A DNA stretch of 7,325 nt from assembly GCA_050114795.1 (NCBI GenBank), contig JASFRS010000118.1, positions 1 through 7,325 on the forward strand, given 5' to 3'. Below, piece after piece: positions 1-5,633 of the stretch. This DNA comes from JASFRS01 sp050114795 (lineage in GTDB: Bacteria > Pseudomonadota > Alphaproteobacteria > Sphingomonadales > CAKZYD01). The position numbers and the translations under genes were made by a program. Position 1 is the first letter of the stretch; every line of letters starts with the position of its first letter. Below the pieces are notes generated by a model that searched no databases, was not told where the DNA came from, and worked only from the letters and a program-made list of their open reading frames with translations.

Positions 1-812
1 CGCGCCAGATAATAAAGCGCTGCATCCACGTCAGACCCGCGCAGCGACTTATGCAAGGCGGAAATGAGGTTATAATGGCCCTCCCGGTCTTTGTCATAGC
101 TCGCCGCACGCTTTTGAATGACTTCCGCCAATTGTTGTGCATCAAGTGGCTCAACAATGGCCTGTGCAAACAGAATTTCCGCCGTATTTAGAAGATAACG
201 CCCATCCCCATCCGCCATGGCTTTGAGCGCTAGGCGCGCATCTTCTTTCAATGGCAATTCGCGCCCCATATGTTCCTCAGCCCGGGACAACAGGGCTTCG
301 AGTGCATCGTCATCCAGGCGATGCAACACCAGCACCTGCATTCGGGATAAAAGCGCAGCATTGATTTCAAAAGACGGGTTTTCCGTCGTCGCCCCCACCA
401 AAGTGATGGTTCCATCTTCCACATAGGGCAGGAAGCCGTCTTGTTGAGAGCGATTAAAACGGTGGATTTCATCTACAAACAGCAGGGTGGATTGGCCGCT
501 CATGCGGCGGGCCTTAGCGCGCTCAAAAGCTTTCTTTAAGTCCGCCACGCCGGAAAAGACCGCTGATATCGATTCAAAATACAGCCCGACCTCTGCACTC
601 AACAAACGTGCGATGGTGGTCTTGCCTGTACCTGGTGGCCCCCAGAACAAAAGCGAAGGCAAATGCCTGGCCTCAAGCATGCGGCGGACCGAACCACCTG
701 TACCTAGCAGGTGGTCTTGCCCAACCACATCATCAAGAGTTTTGGGTCGCAGGATGTCAGCAAGCGGCCTTGGCGCGCTTTCCTCCAACGACCCAAAGAG
801 ATTATCAGACAT
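1..812 (-). CDS. rarA: Replication-associated recombination protein A (RarA/MgsA), AAA+ ATPase, 3' end missing
   Basis: RarA is a cytoplasmic clamp-loader-like AAA+ ATPase that acts at stalled or gapped replication forks. Read by hand from the ATG at 812, the frame stays open to base 1 and gives 270 residues. Visible motifs are Walker A GPPGTGKT (residues 58-65), Walker B LLFVDEIHRFN (110-120), the sensor-1 region GATTENPSFE (140-149) and the arginine-finger segment ALLSR (153-157). A GDGRYLLN stretch near 202-209 fits the sensor-2 region. These match RarA closely, and the RFNRSQQD and TTENPSFE strings separate it from RuvB and DnaX. Family members run to about 430-450 residues, so roughly 170 C-terminal residues (the rest of the tetramerisation region) lie beyond the window. 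The start is 15 nt after the protease stop and has only a weak Shine-Dalgarno, which suggests co-transcription and perhaps coupled translation with the protease. Confidence 0.96.
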   Translation of the reverse strand, partial: MSDNLFGSLEESAPRPLADILRPKTLDDVVGQDHLLGTGGSVRRMLEARHLPSLLFWGPPGTGKTTIARLLSAEVGLYFESISAVFSGVADLKKAFERAKARRMSGQSTLLFVDEIHRFNRSQQDGFLPYVEDGTITLVGATTENPSFEINAALLSRMQVLVLHRLDDDALEALLSRAEEHMGRELPLKEDARLALKAMADGDGRYLLNTAEILFAQAIVEPLDAQQLAEVIQKRAASYDKDREGHYNLISALHKSLRGSDVDAALYYLA

Positions 813-827
813 TCAATTTACCCGGCA

Positions 828-2264
828 TTATGACCGGCAGGCGAGCGAGCCTGGTGCCCTAAATTGGCAAGTTGCCTCACGGCCTCGGCGCTTGACACGG
901 TAAACCATATCAATGGGCTCCTGCTCTGCAACAAACGTGGTCAAGGTTTCCACACTATCAATCGCAATGCCGTTAATTTCCAAAATGATATCACCGCGCG
1001 CAAAGAGGTTAAGGCGACGTGCCGGGCTGCGCGGATCAACTTCCGTCACAATCACACCGGTCGCATCAAAGGGCAAGCCCAGCTCTTCGGCAAAGGCAGG
1101 AGACAAATTCCCAACCGTTACGCCCTGCAATGCATTCTGACCATCAAGAACCGTAATCATACGAGGAGGAATTTCGGGTGGCGCTTCCAAAGTCAGTGCC
1201 ACTTCCTGCTCAAATCCGTCACGCAGAATTTTAACCGGAATGGTATTTCCCAATTTTTCTGTCGCTAGGCGATACCGCAAGCTGCCTTGGTCAACGACAT
1301 TGCGACCGTTGACAGCAAGCACGACATCGCCCGCTTGGATGCCTGCACTTTCCGCTGGGCTGGCTTCATAAACATTATTAATCAGCACCCCTGAAGGAAG
1401 TGGCAGACCAAGCGACTGCGCAATATCACTGGTCACCGGTTGCCCTTCTGCACCGAACCAAGGACGCTGGATACGTCCATCATTCACAGCTGCATCGACA
1501 ATGACTTCAACCATATTAGCAGGGATCGCAAAACCAAGTCCGATAGAGCCGCCGGAGCGGGTAAAAATGGCTGTATTCACACCAATAAGCTTACCATCCA
1601 AACCAACAAGCGCGCCACCGGAGTTACCTGGGTTAATCGCTGCATCCGTTTGAATGAAAAATTGATAATCGGAAATGCCCACACCGGTGCGGGCAACCGC
1701 CGACACGATACCGGAGGTAACCGTTTGGCCCACACCAAAGGGGTTACCGATTGCAATCACAAGGTCACCGACATCAAGGGCATCAGAATCTCCCAATGCC
1801 AGAGTCGGGAGGACTTCATTCTGCGTATCAATTTTTAATACCGCGAGATCTGTACGCTCATCAGCTAAAAGGACCTCGGCCTCAAATTCCCGGCGGTCAG
1901 CCAAAACAACACGGACTTCATCCGCGTCACCCACCACATGGTTGTTCGTTACAATCACACCGTCACCACGGACAATGACACCTGACCCTAAAGAACGTTG
2001 AACCCTGTCTCGCGGCATGCCACGGTCAAAGAAGAAGCGGTAAAAAGAATTGGAAACCTGTACAGTGCGTGATGTGTATATGTTCACAACGGCAGGCGCA
2101 GTCTGTTTCACGACCGGCGCAAAGCTAAGCTTTACCTGTTCCGCGCTTTGCGGCGTAACAACCTCAGGCTGAGTTGTTAGCGCCATCTGTGCTTGCGCGC
2201 CAAAGGGAACCATCCCGCCCATTATTAAAGCGAGGGCCAATTTGAGTGTTTTTGCTTTGAACAC
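828..2264 (-). CDS. degP: Do-family (HtrA/DegP/DegQ-like) periplasmic serine endoprotease with two PDZ domains
   Basis: This is an envelope quality-control protease that degrades misfolded exported proteins. I choose the GTG at 2264 (478 aa). It has a GGAG at 2272-2275 seven bases upstream and gives a clean signal peptide: MFKAKTLK, a hydrophobic core (residues 9-21) and a probable signal peptidase I cut after AQA (residue 25). The frame is open back to an ATG at 2396 (522 aa), but that start would place the operon terminator inside the gene and put about 44 unlikely residues before the signal peptide. Numbered from the GTG, the triad is His109 (TNNHVV), Asp139 (RTDLAVLK) and Ser215 (GNSGG). 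PDZ1 covers about 268-362 and PDZ2 about 376-462. The segment between VVNIYTSR and GSGVIV is short, with no long DegP-type LA loop, so it is nearer DegQ or MucD in shape. The length suits the family. Two cysteines lie near the C-terminus. Confidence 0.94.
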   Translation of the reverse strand: MFKAKTLKLALALIMGGMVPFGAQAQMALTTQPEVVTPQSAEQVKLSFAPVVKQTAPAVVNIYTSRTVQVSNSFYRFFFDRGMPRDRVQRSLGSGVIVRGDGVIVTNNHVVGDADEVRVVLADRREFEAEVLLADERTDLAVLKIDTQNEVLPTLALGDSDALDVGDLVIAIGNPFGVGQTVTSGIVSAVARTGVGISDYQFFIQTDAAINPGNSGGALVGLDGKLIGVNTAIFTRSGGSIGLGFAIPANMVEVIVDAAVNDGRIQRPWFGAEGQPVTSDIAQSLGLPLPSGVLINNVYEASPAESAGIQAGDVVLAVNGRNVVDQGSLRYRLATEKLGNTIPVKILRDGFEQEVALTLEAPPEIPPRMITVLDGQNALQGVTVGNLSPAFAEELGLPFDATGVIVTEVDPRSPARRLNLFARGDIILEINGIAIDSVETLTTFVAEQEPIDMVYRVKRRGREATCQFRAPGSLACRS

Positions 2265-2271
2265 AGTCCAA

Positions 2272-2275
2272 CTCC
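2272..2275 (-). promoter_or_regulatory. Shine-Dalgarno deciding the GTG start of the protease gene
   Basis: GGAG lies seven bases before the GTG at 2262-2264. The rpsM and rpoA GTG starts in this window use the same seven-base spacing. The in-frame ATGs upstream at 2396, 2309, 2300 and 2297 have no comparable site. Confidence 0.65.
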
Positions 2276-2307
2276 GAAGCTTTAAATTTTCCAGCATCAT
2301 AGGACCC

Positions 2308-2339
2308 ATTTGTGGTGAGTACCAGCATCCATCAAGGGG
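2308..2339 (-). promoter_or_regulatory. Possible heat-shock (RpoH-type) promoter for the protease gene
   Basis: On the minus strand CCCCTTGAT (2339-2331) resembles the sigma-32-type -35 element (consensus CCCTTGAA). Fifteen bases later CCACAAAT (2315-2308) matches five of the seven fixed positions of the -10 consensus CCCCATNT. The implied transcription start, near 2300, would give a leader of about 35-40 nt before the GTG at 2264. It sits just after the rplQ terminator, where a new promoter is needed unless readthrough serves the gene. RpoH control of this protease class is known in some alphaproteobacteria. The -10 match is partial, so this is tentative. Confidence 0.3.
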
Positions 2340-2340
2340 C

Positions 2341-2374
2341 AAAAAAGAAAAAAGGCGACTTTTAAAGCCGCCTT
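2341..2374 (-). terminator. Rho-independent terminator after rplQ
   Basis: On the minus strand a hairpin of about ten base pairs (2374-2365 with 2361-2352, including one G-U pair and a three-base tip that may open wider) is followed directly by TTTTTT, a C and TTTTTT (2353-2341, the first bases shared with the stem). It begins 33 nt after the rplQ stop codon. It is the only strong intrinsic terminator in the window and marks the end of the ribosomal protein/rpoA transcription unit. Confidence 0.9.
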
Positions 2375-2407
2375 CTTCAATTCCATCAAATCTCATTGAT
2401 GATCAGC

Positions 2408-2833
2408 TTATGCTGCTTCGACCTCTTCGGCCTCATCAACAAGCACCGGACCTGAGTCCTGACCTTTGGCATCGACATCACGATCGACGAATTCAATCAC
2501 AGCCATCGGGGCGGCGTCACCATAACGGAAGCCTGCTTTCAGAACGCGGCAATAGCCGCCTTCACGTTCAGCATAACGAGCTGCTAACACGTCCATCAAT
2601 TTGGTGACCATAGCTTCATCTTGAAGCTCGGCAATCAACAAACGACGGTTGGAAAGGCCGCCTTTTTTGGCTTTAGTAATCAACCGCTCCACAACCGGGC
2701 GCAGTTCCTTTGCTTTAGGCAAAGTGGTTTTAATTTGCTCATGCTTAATCAGCGCATTCGCCATATTTTTGAACATGGCCTTGCGGTGGCTGGACGTCCG
2801 GTTCAGCTTGCGCCCTGCTTTACGATGCCGCAT
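2408..2833 (-). CDS. rplQ: 50S ribosomal protein L17 (bL17)
   Basis: bL17 is a structural protein of the large ribosomal subunit. The 141-residue product starts MRHRKAGRKLNRTSSHRKAM, the hallmark N-terminus of the family, followed by the conserved NMANALIKHEQIKTT (residues 23-37) and LRPVVERLITKAKKG (44-58). The last 20 or so residues form an acidic tail ending EAEEVEAA. The family core is about 115-120 residues, and a C-terminal extension like this is common in alphaproteobacteria. The ATG at 2833 has a strong AGGAGA at 2840-2845, six bases upstream. It is the last gene of the operon: it follows rpoA after a 62-nt spacer in which I see no convincing hairpin or promoter, and it is followed by the terminator at 2341-2374. 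Confidence 0.98.
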   Translation of the reverse strand: MRHRKAGRKLNRTSSHRKAMFKNMANALIKHEQIKTTLPKAKELRPVVERLITKAKKGGLSNRRLLIAELQDEAMVTKLMDVLAARYAEREGGYCRVLKAGFRYGDAAPMAVIEFVDRDVDAKGQDSGPVLVDEAEEVEAA

Positions 2834-2895
2834 TGACTGTCTCCTTTAAGCTGTGAAGCGCCGTTATCTCTTTGTCGCCCACACAACACATATAA

Positions 2896-3909
2896 TTAGA
2901 ATTCGTTTTCCAGCTTCTTAGCCAGTTCTTCAACATTTTCAGGCGGCCAACCTTGGACTTCCATGCCAAGTTTCAACCCCATTTGAGCCAGCACTTCTTT
3001 GATTTCGTTCAAAGATTTGCGGCCAAAATTCGGTGTGCGCAGCATTTCTGCCTCAGTCTTCTGCACCAGATCGCCGATATAAACGATGTTATCGTTTTTC
3101 AGGCAGTTTGCAGAACGGACCGAAAGCTCCAGCTCATCAACTTTCCGCAACAGATTGCGGTTATAAGCAGGACCTTCATCTTCTTCTTTCTTCGTTTCAA
3201 CTTCTGGCTCTTCAAAGTTAATAAAGAGGCGCAGTTGATCTTGAAGAATACGAGCAGCAAACGCCAAAGCATCTTCAGATGTAACAGTACCGTCGGTTTC
3301 GACTGTCAAAGCCAATTTGTCATAGTCAAGCACCTGGCCTTCACGCGTGGCTTCCACTTTATAAGAAACCTGGCGAACCGGCGAATAAATCGCATCAACA
3401 GGGATCAGCCCAATTGGCGCATCCGCAGGACGATTTTGCGCGGCAGGCACATAGCCCTTACCGGTATTGACCGTCAATTCCATGTGGATGTCCGCGCCTT
3501 CATCTAAGGTACAGATAACCAGATCGGGATTCATGATCTCAACATTTGCGCTTTCTTCGATCTGCGCTGCACGAACTTCACCCGGGCCTGTAGCCTTCAA
3601 GGTCAAACGCTTTTCGCCTTCAGTGTGAACTTGAAGCGCAAGCTGTTTGATGTTGAGCACGATATCCGTCACATCTTCCCGCACGCCGGGGATGGACGAA
3701 AATTCATGCAACACACCCTGAATGTGAATGTTGGTTACAGCTGCACCTTGCAAAGATGACAGCAGCACCCGACGCAAGCTATTGCCCAAAGTCATACCGA
3801 AACCACGTTCCAGTGGTTCCGCAACGAAAGTGGCGCGCGCACCATCTTCGCTACCTTTGATCTCAAGCTTTTCAGGCTTAATCAGTTCTTGCCAGTTCTT
3901 TTGGATCAC
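2896..3909 (-). CDS. rpoA: DNA-directed RNA polymerase subunit alpha
   Basis: The alpha subunit dimerises to nucleate core RNA polymerase assembly, and its C-terminal domain contacts UP-element DNA and activators. At 337 residues it is full length (E. coli has 329). The N-terminal assembly domain spans about residues 1-235 and includes ERGFGMTLGNSLRRVLLSS (34-52). An acidic linker with EVETKKEEDEG (236-246) leads to the C-terminal domain at about 250-325. DNA-contact residues Arg265, Asn268 and Cys269 in SVRSANCLK keep E. coli numbering. The helix-hairpin-helix segment RTPNFGRKSLNEIKE (291-305) is intact. The start is a GTG at 3909 with GAGGA at 3917-3921, seven bases upstream; translation then reads IQKNWQELIKPEKL, as expected for alphaproteobacterial alpha. 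It lies between rpsK and rplQ, and rpsD, which sits just upstream in E. coli, is absent here. Confidence 0.98.
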   Translation of the reverse strand: MIQKNWQELIKPEKLEIKGSEDGARATFVAEPLERGFGMTLGNSLRRVLLSSLQGAAVTNIHIQGVLHEFSSIPGVREDVTDIVLNIKQLALQVHTEGEKRLTLKATGPGEVRAAQIEESANVEIMNPDLVICTLDEGADIHMELTVNTGKGYVPAAQNRPADAPIGLIPVDAIYSPVRQVSYKVEATREGQVLDYDKLALTVETDGTVTSEDALAFAARILQDQLRLFINFEEPEVETKKEEDEGPAYNRNLLRKVDELELSVRSANCLKNDNIVYIGDLVQKTEAEMLRTPNFGRKSLNEIKEVLAQMGLKLGMEVQGWPPENVEELAKKLENEF

Positions 3910-3916
3910 GTTTCAA

Positions 3917-3921
3917 TCCTC
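3917..3921 (-). promoter_or_regulatory. Shine-Dalgarno for the rpoA GTG start
   Basis: GAGGA is seven bases upstream of the GTG at 3907-3909 and supports this non-ATG start. The encoded N-terminus (IQKNWQ after the initiator) matches the family at this point. Confidence 0.8.
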
Positions 3922-3939
3922 GCGTTCCTGCCGTAATGC

Positions 3940-3968
3940 GCCGCGCTTACTCTTTTGAGCAGCGCGGC
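3940..3968 (-). promoter_or_regulatory. GC-rich hairpin in the rpoA leader
   Basis: GCCGCGCT and AGCGCGGC form a perfect eight-base-pair stem. Inside it, after a small internal loop, three more pairs close a four-base loop of A on the transcript strand. It lies about 19 nt upstream of the rpoA Shine-Dalgarno. No T run follows, so it is not a normal intrinsic terminator. It could be a processing or stability element or part of a translational control site; its function is unknown. Confidence 0.5.
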
Positions 3969-3990
3969 CGGCCAATTCAAAGCCCATAAA

Positions 3991-4005
3991 GGCGCAACAG
4001 GCGCC
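3991..4005 (-). promoter_or_regulatory. Hairpin after rpsK with CTGTT loop
   Basis: On the transcript strand GGCGC, loop CTGTT and GCGCC form a five-base-pair GC stem, followed by TTTATG. The weak T stretch could allow partial termination, but it is far poorer than the site after rplQ. It lies 17 nt after the rpsK stop and about 82 nt before the rpoA start. Confidence 0.4.
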
Positions 4006-4021
4006 CTATTAATCGTGTCAA

Positions 4022-4408
4022 TCAGACCCGACGACGTTTGGGCGGACGACATCCATTATGCGGAATTGGAGTTACGTCACGAATAGATGTGATCGTAAAT
4101 CCGACTGCCTGCAAAGCACGCAGCGCTGATTCGCGCCCTGAGCCCGGCCCTTTTACTTCAACTTCCAAAGTTTTGACACCATGGTCTTGAGCTTTCTTAC
4201 CCGCATCCTCTGCCGCCATTTGGGCAGCATAAGGGGTGGACTTACGAGAGCCCTTAAAGCCCATCATCCCTGCAGATGACCAGGAAATAGCATTGCCCTG
4301 GGCATCCGTAATGGTGATCATGGTGTTGTTGAATGAGGCATTCACATGGGCGACACCGCTGGTAATATTTTTACGCTCACGGCGGCGCAAACGTGGTTCT
4401 TTGGCCAT
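4022..4408 (-). CDS. rpsK: 30S ribosomal protein S11 (uS11)
   Basis: uS11 sits on the platform of the small subunit and helps shape the mRNA exit region near the 3' end of 16S rRNA. The 128-residue product is full length (129 in E. coli). It shows the conserved NITSGVAHVNASFNNTMITITD (residues 14-35), SSAGMMGFKGSRKSTPYAAQ (44-63), the KGPGSGRESALRAL signature (86-99) and the C-terminal DVTPIPHNGCRPPKRRRV. The Asn118-Gly119 pair is in the position known in E. coli S11 to form isoaspartate. The ATG at 4408 has an AAGG further upstream than ideal (4420-4423, about 11 bases). It follows rpsM after a 55-nt spacer that holds a hairpin. Confidence 0.98.
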   Translation of the reverse strand: MAKEPRLRRRERKNITSGVAHVNASFNNTMITITDAQGNAISWSSAGMMGFKGSRKSTPYAAQMAAEDAGKKAQDHGVKTLEVEVKGPGSGRESALRALQAVGFTITSIRDVTPIPHNGCRPPKRRRV

Positions 4409-4431
4409 CTCTAATTCAACCTTTTCCTATC

Positions 4432-4452
4432 GAATGCCGAACAACGGCATCC
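4432..4452 (-). promoter_or_regulatory. Hairpin in the rpsM-rpsK spacer with TTGTT loop
   Basis: On the transcript strand GGATGCCG (4452-4445) pairs with CGGCATTC (4439-4432) across the loop TTGTT. That is eight pairs including one G-U, of which the central six are perfect. It lies 11 nt after the rpsM stop and just before the AAAAGG that serves rpsK. No T run follows. It may tune rpsK translation or mRNA stability; this is inference. Confidence 0.45.
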
Positions 4453-4463
4453 CGTTCAAATCA

Positions 4464-4832
4464 TTATTTCTTCTTACCGGCGATCGGCTTGGCTTTACCT
4501 TTACGCGTACGCGCATTGGTATGAGTACGCTGACCGCGTACAGGCAAGCCTTTACGATGGCGCAATCCACGATAGCTAGCCAAATCCATCAAACGTTTGA
4601 TGTTCATGGCCACTTCGCGGCGAAGATCACCTTCAACCGTATGCTCGGCGTCGATCAGCTCACGCAGTTGCAAAACTTCTGCATCCGTCAATTCGCTCAC
4701 ACGACGTTCTTCGGGGATCGTCAGTCTCCCGCAAATTTCTTTGGCTTTGGTCCGACCAATGCCGTGAATATAGGTGAGAGCCACCTCAACACGCTTATTG
4801 GTTGGGATATTGACACCAGCTATGCGCGCCAC
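4464..4832 (-). CDS. rpsM: 30S ribosomal protein S13 (uS13)
   Basis: uS13 lies in the head of the small subunit, contacts the P-site tRNA and forms an intersubunit bridge. The 122-residue product is full length. It begins ARIAGVNIPTNKRVEVALTYIHGIG after the initiator, contains the helix-two-turns-helix region, and ends with the signature GLRHRKGLPVRGQRTHTNARTRKG (residues 90-113) and a basic tail, KAKPIAGKKK. The start is a GTG at 4832 with AAGGAG at 4840-4845, seven bases upstream. It is the first gene after the sigma-70 promoter at 4938-4965 and so probably heads a sub-operon rpsM-rpsK-rpoA-rplQ, while readthrough from adk is also likely because no terminator separates them. Confidence 0.98.
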   Translation of the reverse strand: MARIAGVNIPTNKRVEVALTYIHGIGRTKAKEICGRLTIPEERRVSELTDAEVLQLRELIDAEHTVEGDLRREVAMNIKRLMDLASYRGLRHRKGLPVRGQRTHTNARTRKGKAKPIAGKKK

Positions 4833-4931
4833 ACCCGTTCTCCTTAAAGAACACTCTAAATTTCTAACAATTCCAACGGATCTAAATGGTCAAACCTAAA
4901 AAAAGGTCTCAGCCAAAGCCGCTTTTGAAAG
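4833..4931 (-). promoter_or_regulatory. rpsM operon 5' leader, about 100 nt
   Basis: This is the likely untranslated leader between the promoter and the rpsM start. It is AT-rich and contains a run of seven T flanked by ACC and AGG, a small AAAGC/GCTTT inverted repeat near its 5' end, and the Shine-Dalgarno hairpin at its 3' end. In E. coli the rpsM leader is the target of feedback by S4. That gene is not in this operon here, so any regulator is unknown. Confidence 0.4.
4837..4852 (-). promoter_or_regulatory. rpsM: Hairpin enclosing the rpsM ribosome binding site
   Basis: GTTCT and AGAAC form a five-base-pair inverted repeat around TTAAGG on the transcript strand, so most of the AAGGAG Shine-Dalgarno is in the loop and its last two bases are in the stem. 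The GTG start begins five bases after the stem. This is a plausible site for translational feedback, though five pairs alone could be chance. Confidence 0.4.
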
Positions 4932-4937
4932 TGCGCG

Positions 4938-4965
4938 ATTATATGCGGACAAAGACATCCGTCAA
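4938..4965 (-). promoter_or_regulatory. Strong sigma-70-type promoter upstream of rpsM
   Basis: On the minus strand TTGACG (4965-4960, five of six consensus bases) is followed by a 16-base spacer and a perfect TATAAT (4943-4938). Transcription would start near 4931. The -35 lies 17 nt after the adk stop codon. This is the best promoter match I found in any spacer of the window, and it faces rpsM. Confidence 0.82.
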
Positions 4966-4982
4966 CAGCGCATTTCAAAAAT

Positions 4983-5633
4983 TCACTGACCATCTAAAAT
5001 CGCGTCAATCTCCTTTGCAACCTCATCAATCGGCGCCATGCCGTCAATTTTGGTTACCAACCCGCGCTCGCCATAATAGCTAAGCAACGGAGCCGTTTGA
5101 TTATGATAGACCTTCATCCGATCACGGACAGTCTCTTCATTATCATCTGGACGCCGTTTAAACTCACGACCTCCACATTCATCGCAAACGCCCTCAACTT
5201 TTGGCATTTGAAACTTGTCATTATAACCCGCGCCGCATCCAGCACAGGTGAATCGGCCAACGATACGCTCAACAAGAGCATCTTCGTCCACATCCAAAAC
5301 AATTACACCATCCAGCTTCATATTCTTGCTTTTCAGCAAATCATCCAAAGCCGTTGCTTGAGCGTCATTGCGCGGGAAACCGTCAAAAATCACACCAGCT
5401 TTCGTATCGTCCTGATCCAGGCGCTCCGAAATAGCCCCAATCACGATCTCATCAGAGACCAGTTGACCGGCGTCCATCGCTGCCTTCGCCTTCTGACCGA
5501 CCTCACTACCACTGGCTACAGCTGCACGCAGCATGTCACCCGTAGATAACTGAATCAGGCCACGCTCTTCTTCCAAGCGCCTTGCCTGGGTGCCTTTACC
5601 AGCACCTGGAGGGCCAACAAGGATGATATTCAT
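4983..5633 (-). CDS. adk: Adenylate kinase with zinc-finger LID domain
   Basis: Adenylate kinase catalyses ATP + AMP to 2 ADP in the cytoplasm and balances adenine nucleotides. The 216-residue product is full length for the long bacterial form. Visible are the P-loop GPPGAGKGT (residues 7-15), the AMP-binding LSTGDMLR (29-36), the signature FDGFPRN (83-89, Arg88) and the LID domain at about 122-160. The LID holds Cys130, Cys133, Cys150 and Cys153 in a C-X2-C-X16-C-X2-C pattern, which binds structural zinc in related enzymes; E. coli Adk lacks these cysteines. DDNEETVRDRM (163-173) carries the conserved arginines. The ATG at 5633 overlaps the secY stop as ATGA, so its translation is probably coupled to secY. 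The secY-adk pairing is a common bacterial arrangement. Confidence 0.98.
   Translation of the reverse strand: MNIILVGPPGAGKGTQARRLEEERGLIQLSTGDMLRAAVASGSEVGQKAKAAMDAGQLVSDEIVIGAISERLDQDDTKAGVIFDGFPRNDAQATALDDLLKSKNMKLDGVIVLDVDEDALVERIVGRFTCAGCGAGYNDKFQMPKVEGVCDECGGREFKRRPDDNEETVRDRMKVYHNQTAPLLSYYGERGLVTKIDGMAPIDEVAKEIDAILDGQ

Noticed and set aside
248..472. Minus-strand 74-codon frame inside rarA
   Set aside because: It is out of frame with rarA, whose own frame is open from 812 to base 1 with all AAA+ motifs intact.
805..828. Seven-codon reading frame (ATG at 828, TAATG overlap with the protease stop) ending inside the rarA start
   Set aside because: It could in principle bridge translation to rarA, but it has no Shine-Dalgarno of note and such a short overlap frame is likely by chance.
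2953..3507. Plus-strand open frame of 184 codons opposite rpoA
   Set aside because: It is a shadow of the rpoA reading frame, with no recognisable domain and no convincing start signals.
4016..4021. Perfect TTGACA immediately after the rpsK stop, as a -35 box for an rpoA promoter
   Set aside because: No sequence resembling TATAAT lies 16-18 nt downstream; that region is the GC-rich hairpin. The nearest AT-rich hexamer is too far away.
4236..4847. Plus-strand open frame of 203 codons opposite rpsK and rpsM
   Set aside because: It lies antisense to two unmistakable ribosomal protein genes, its product resembles no family I know, and it is explained by their codon use.
4855..4887. Direct repeat TCTAAAT at 4855-4861 and 4881-4887 in the rpsM leader
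   Set aside because: Seven bases repeated in an AT-rich spacer is expected by chance, and no other copy pattern supports an operator.
4894..4907. ACC, seven T, AGG in the rpsM leader as a terminator or attenuator
   Set aside because: The possible stem is only four pairs and the T run is its loop, not a tail after a stem, so it does not fit an intrinsic terminator.
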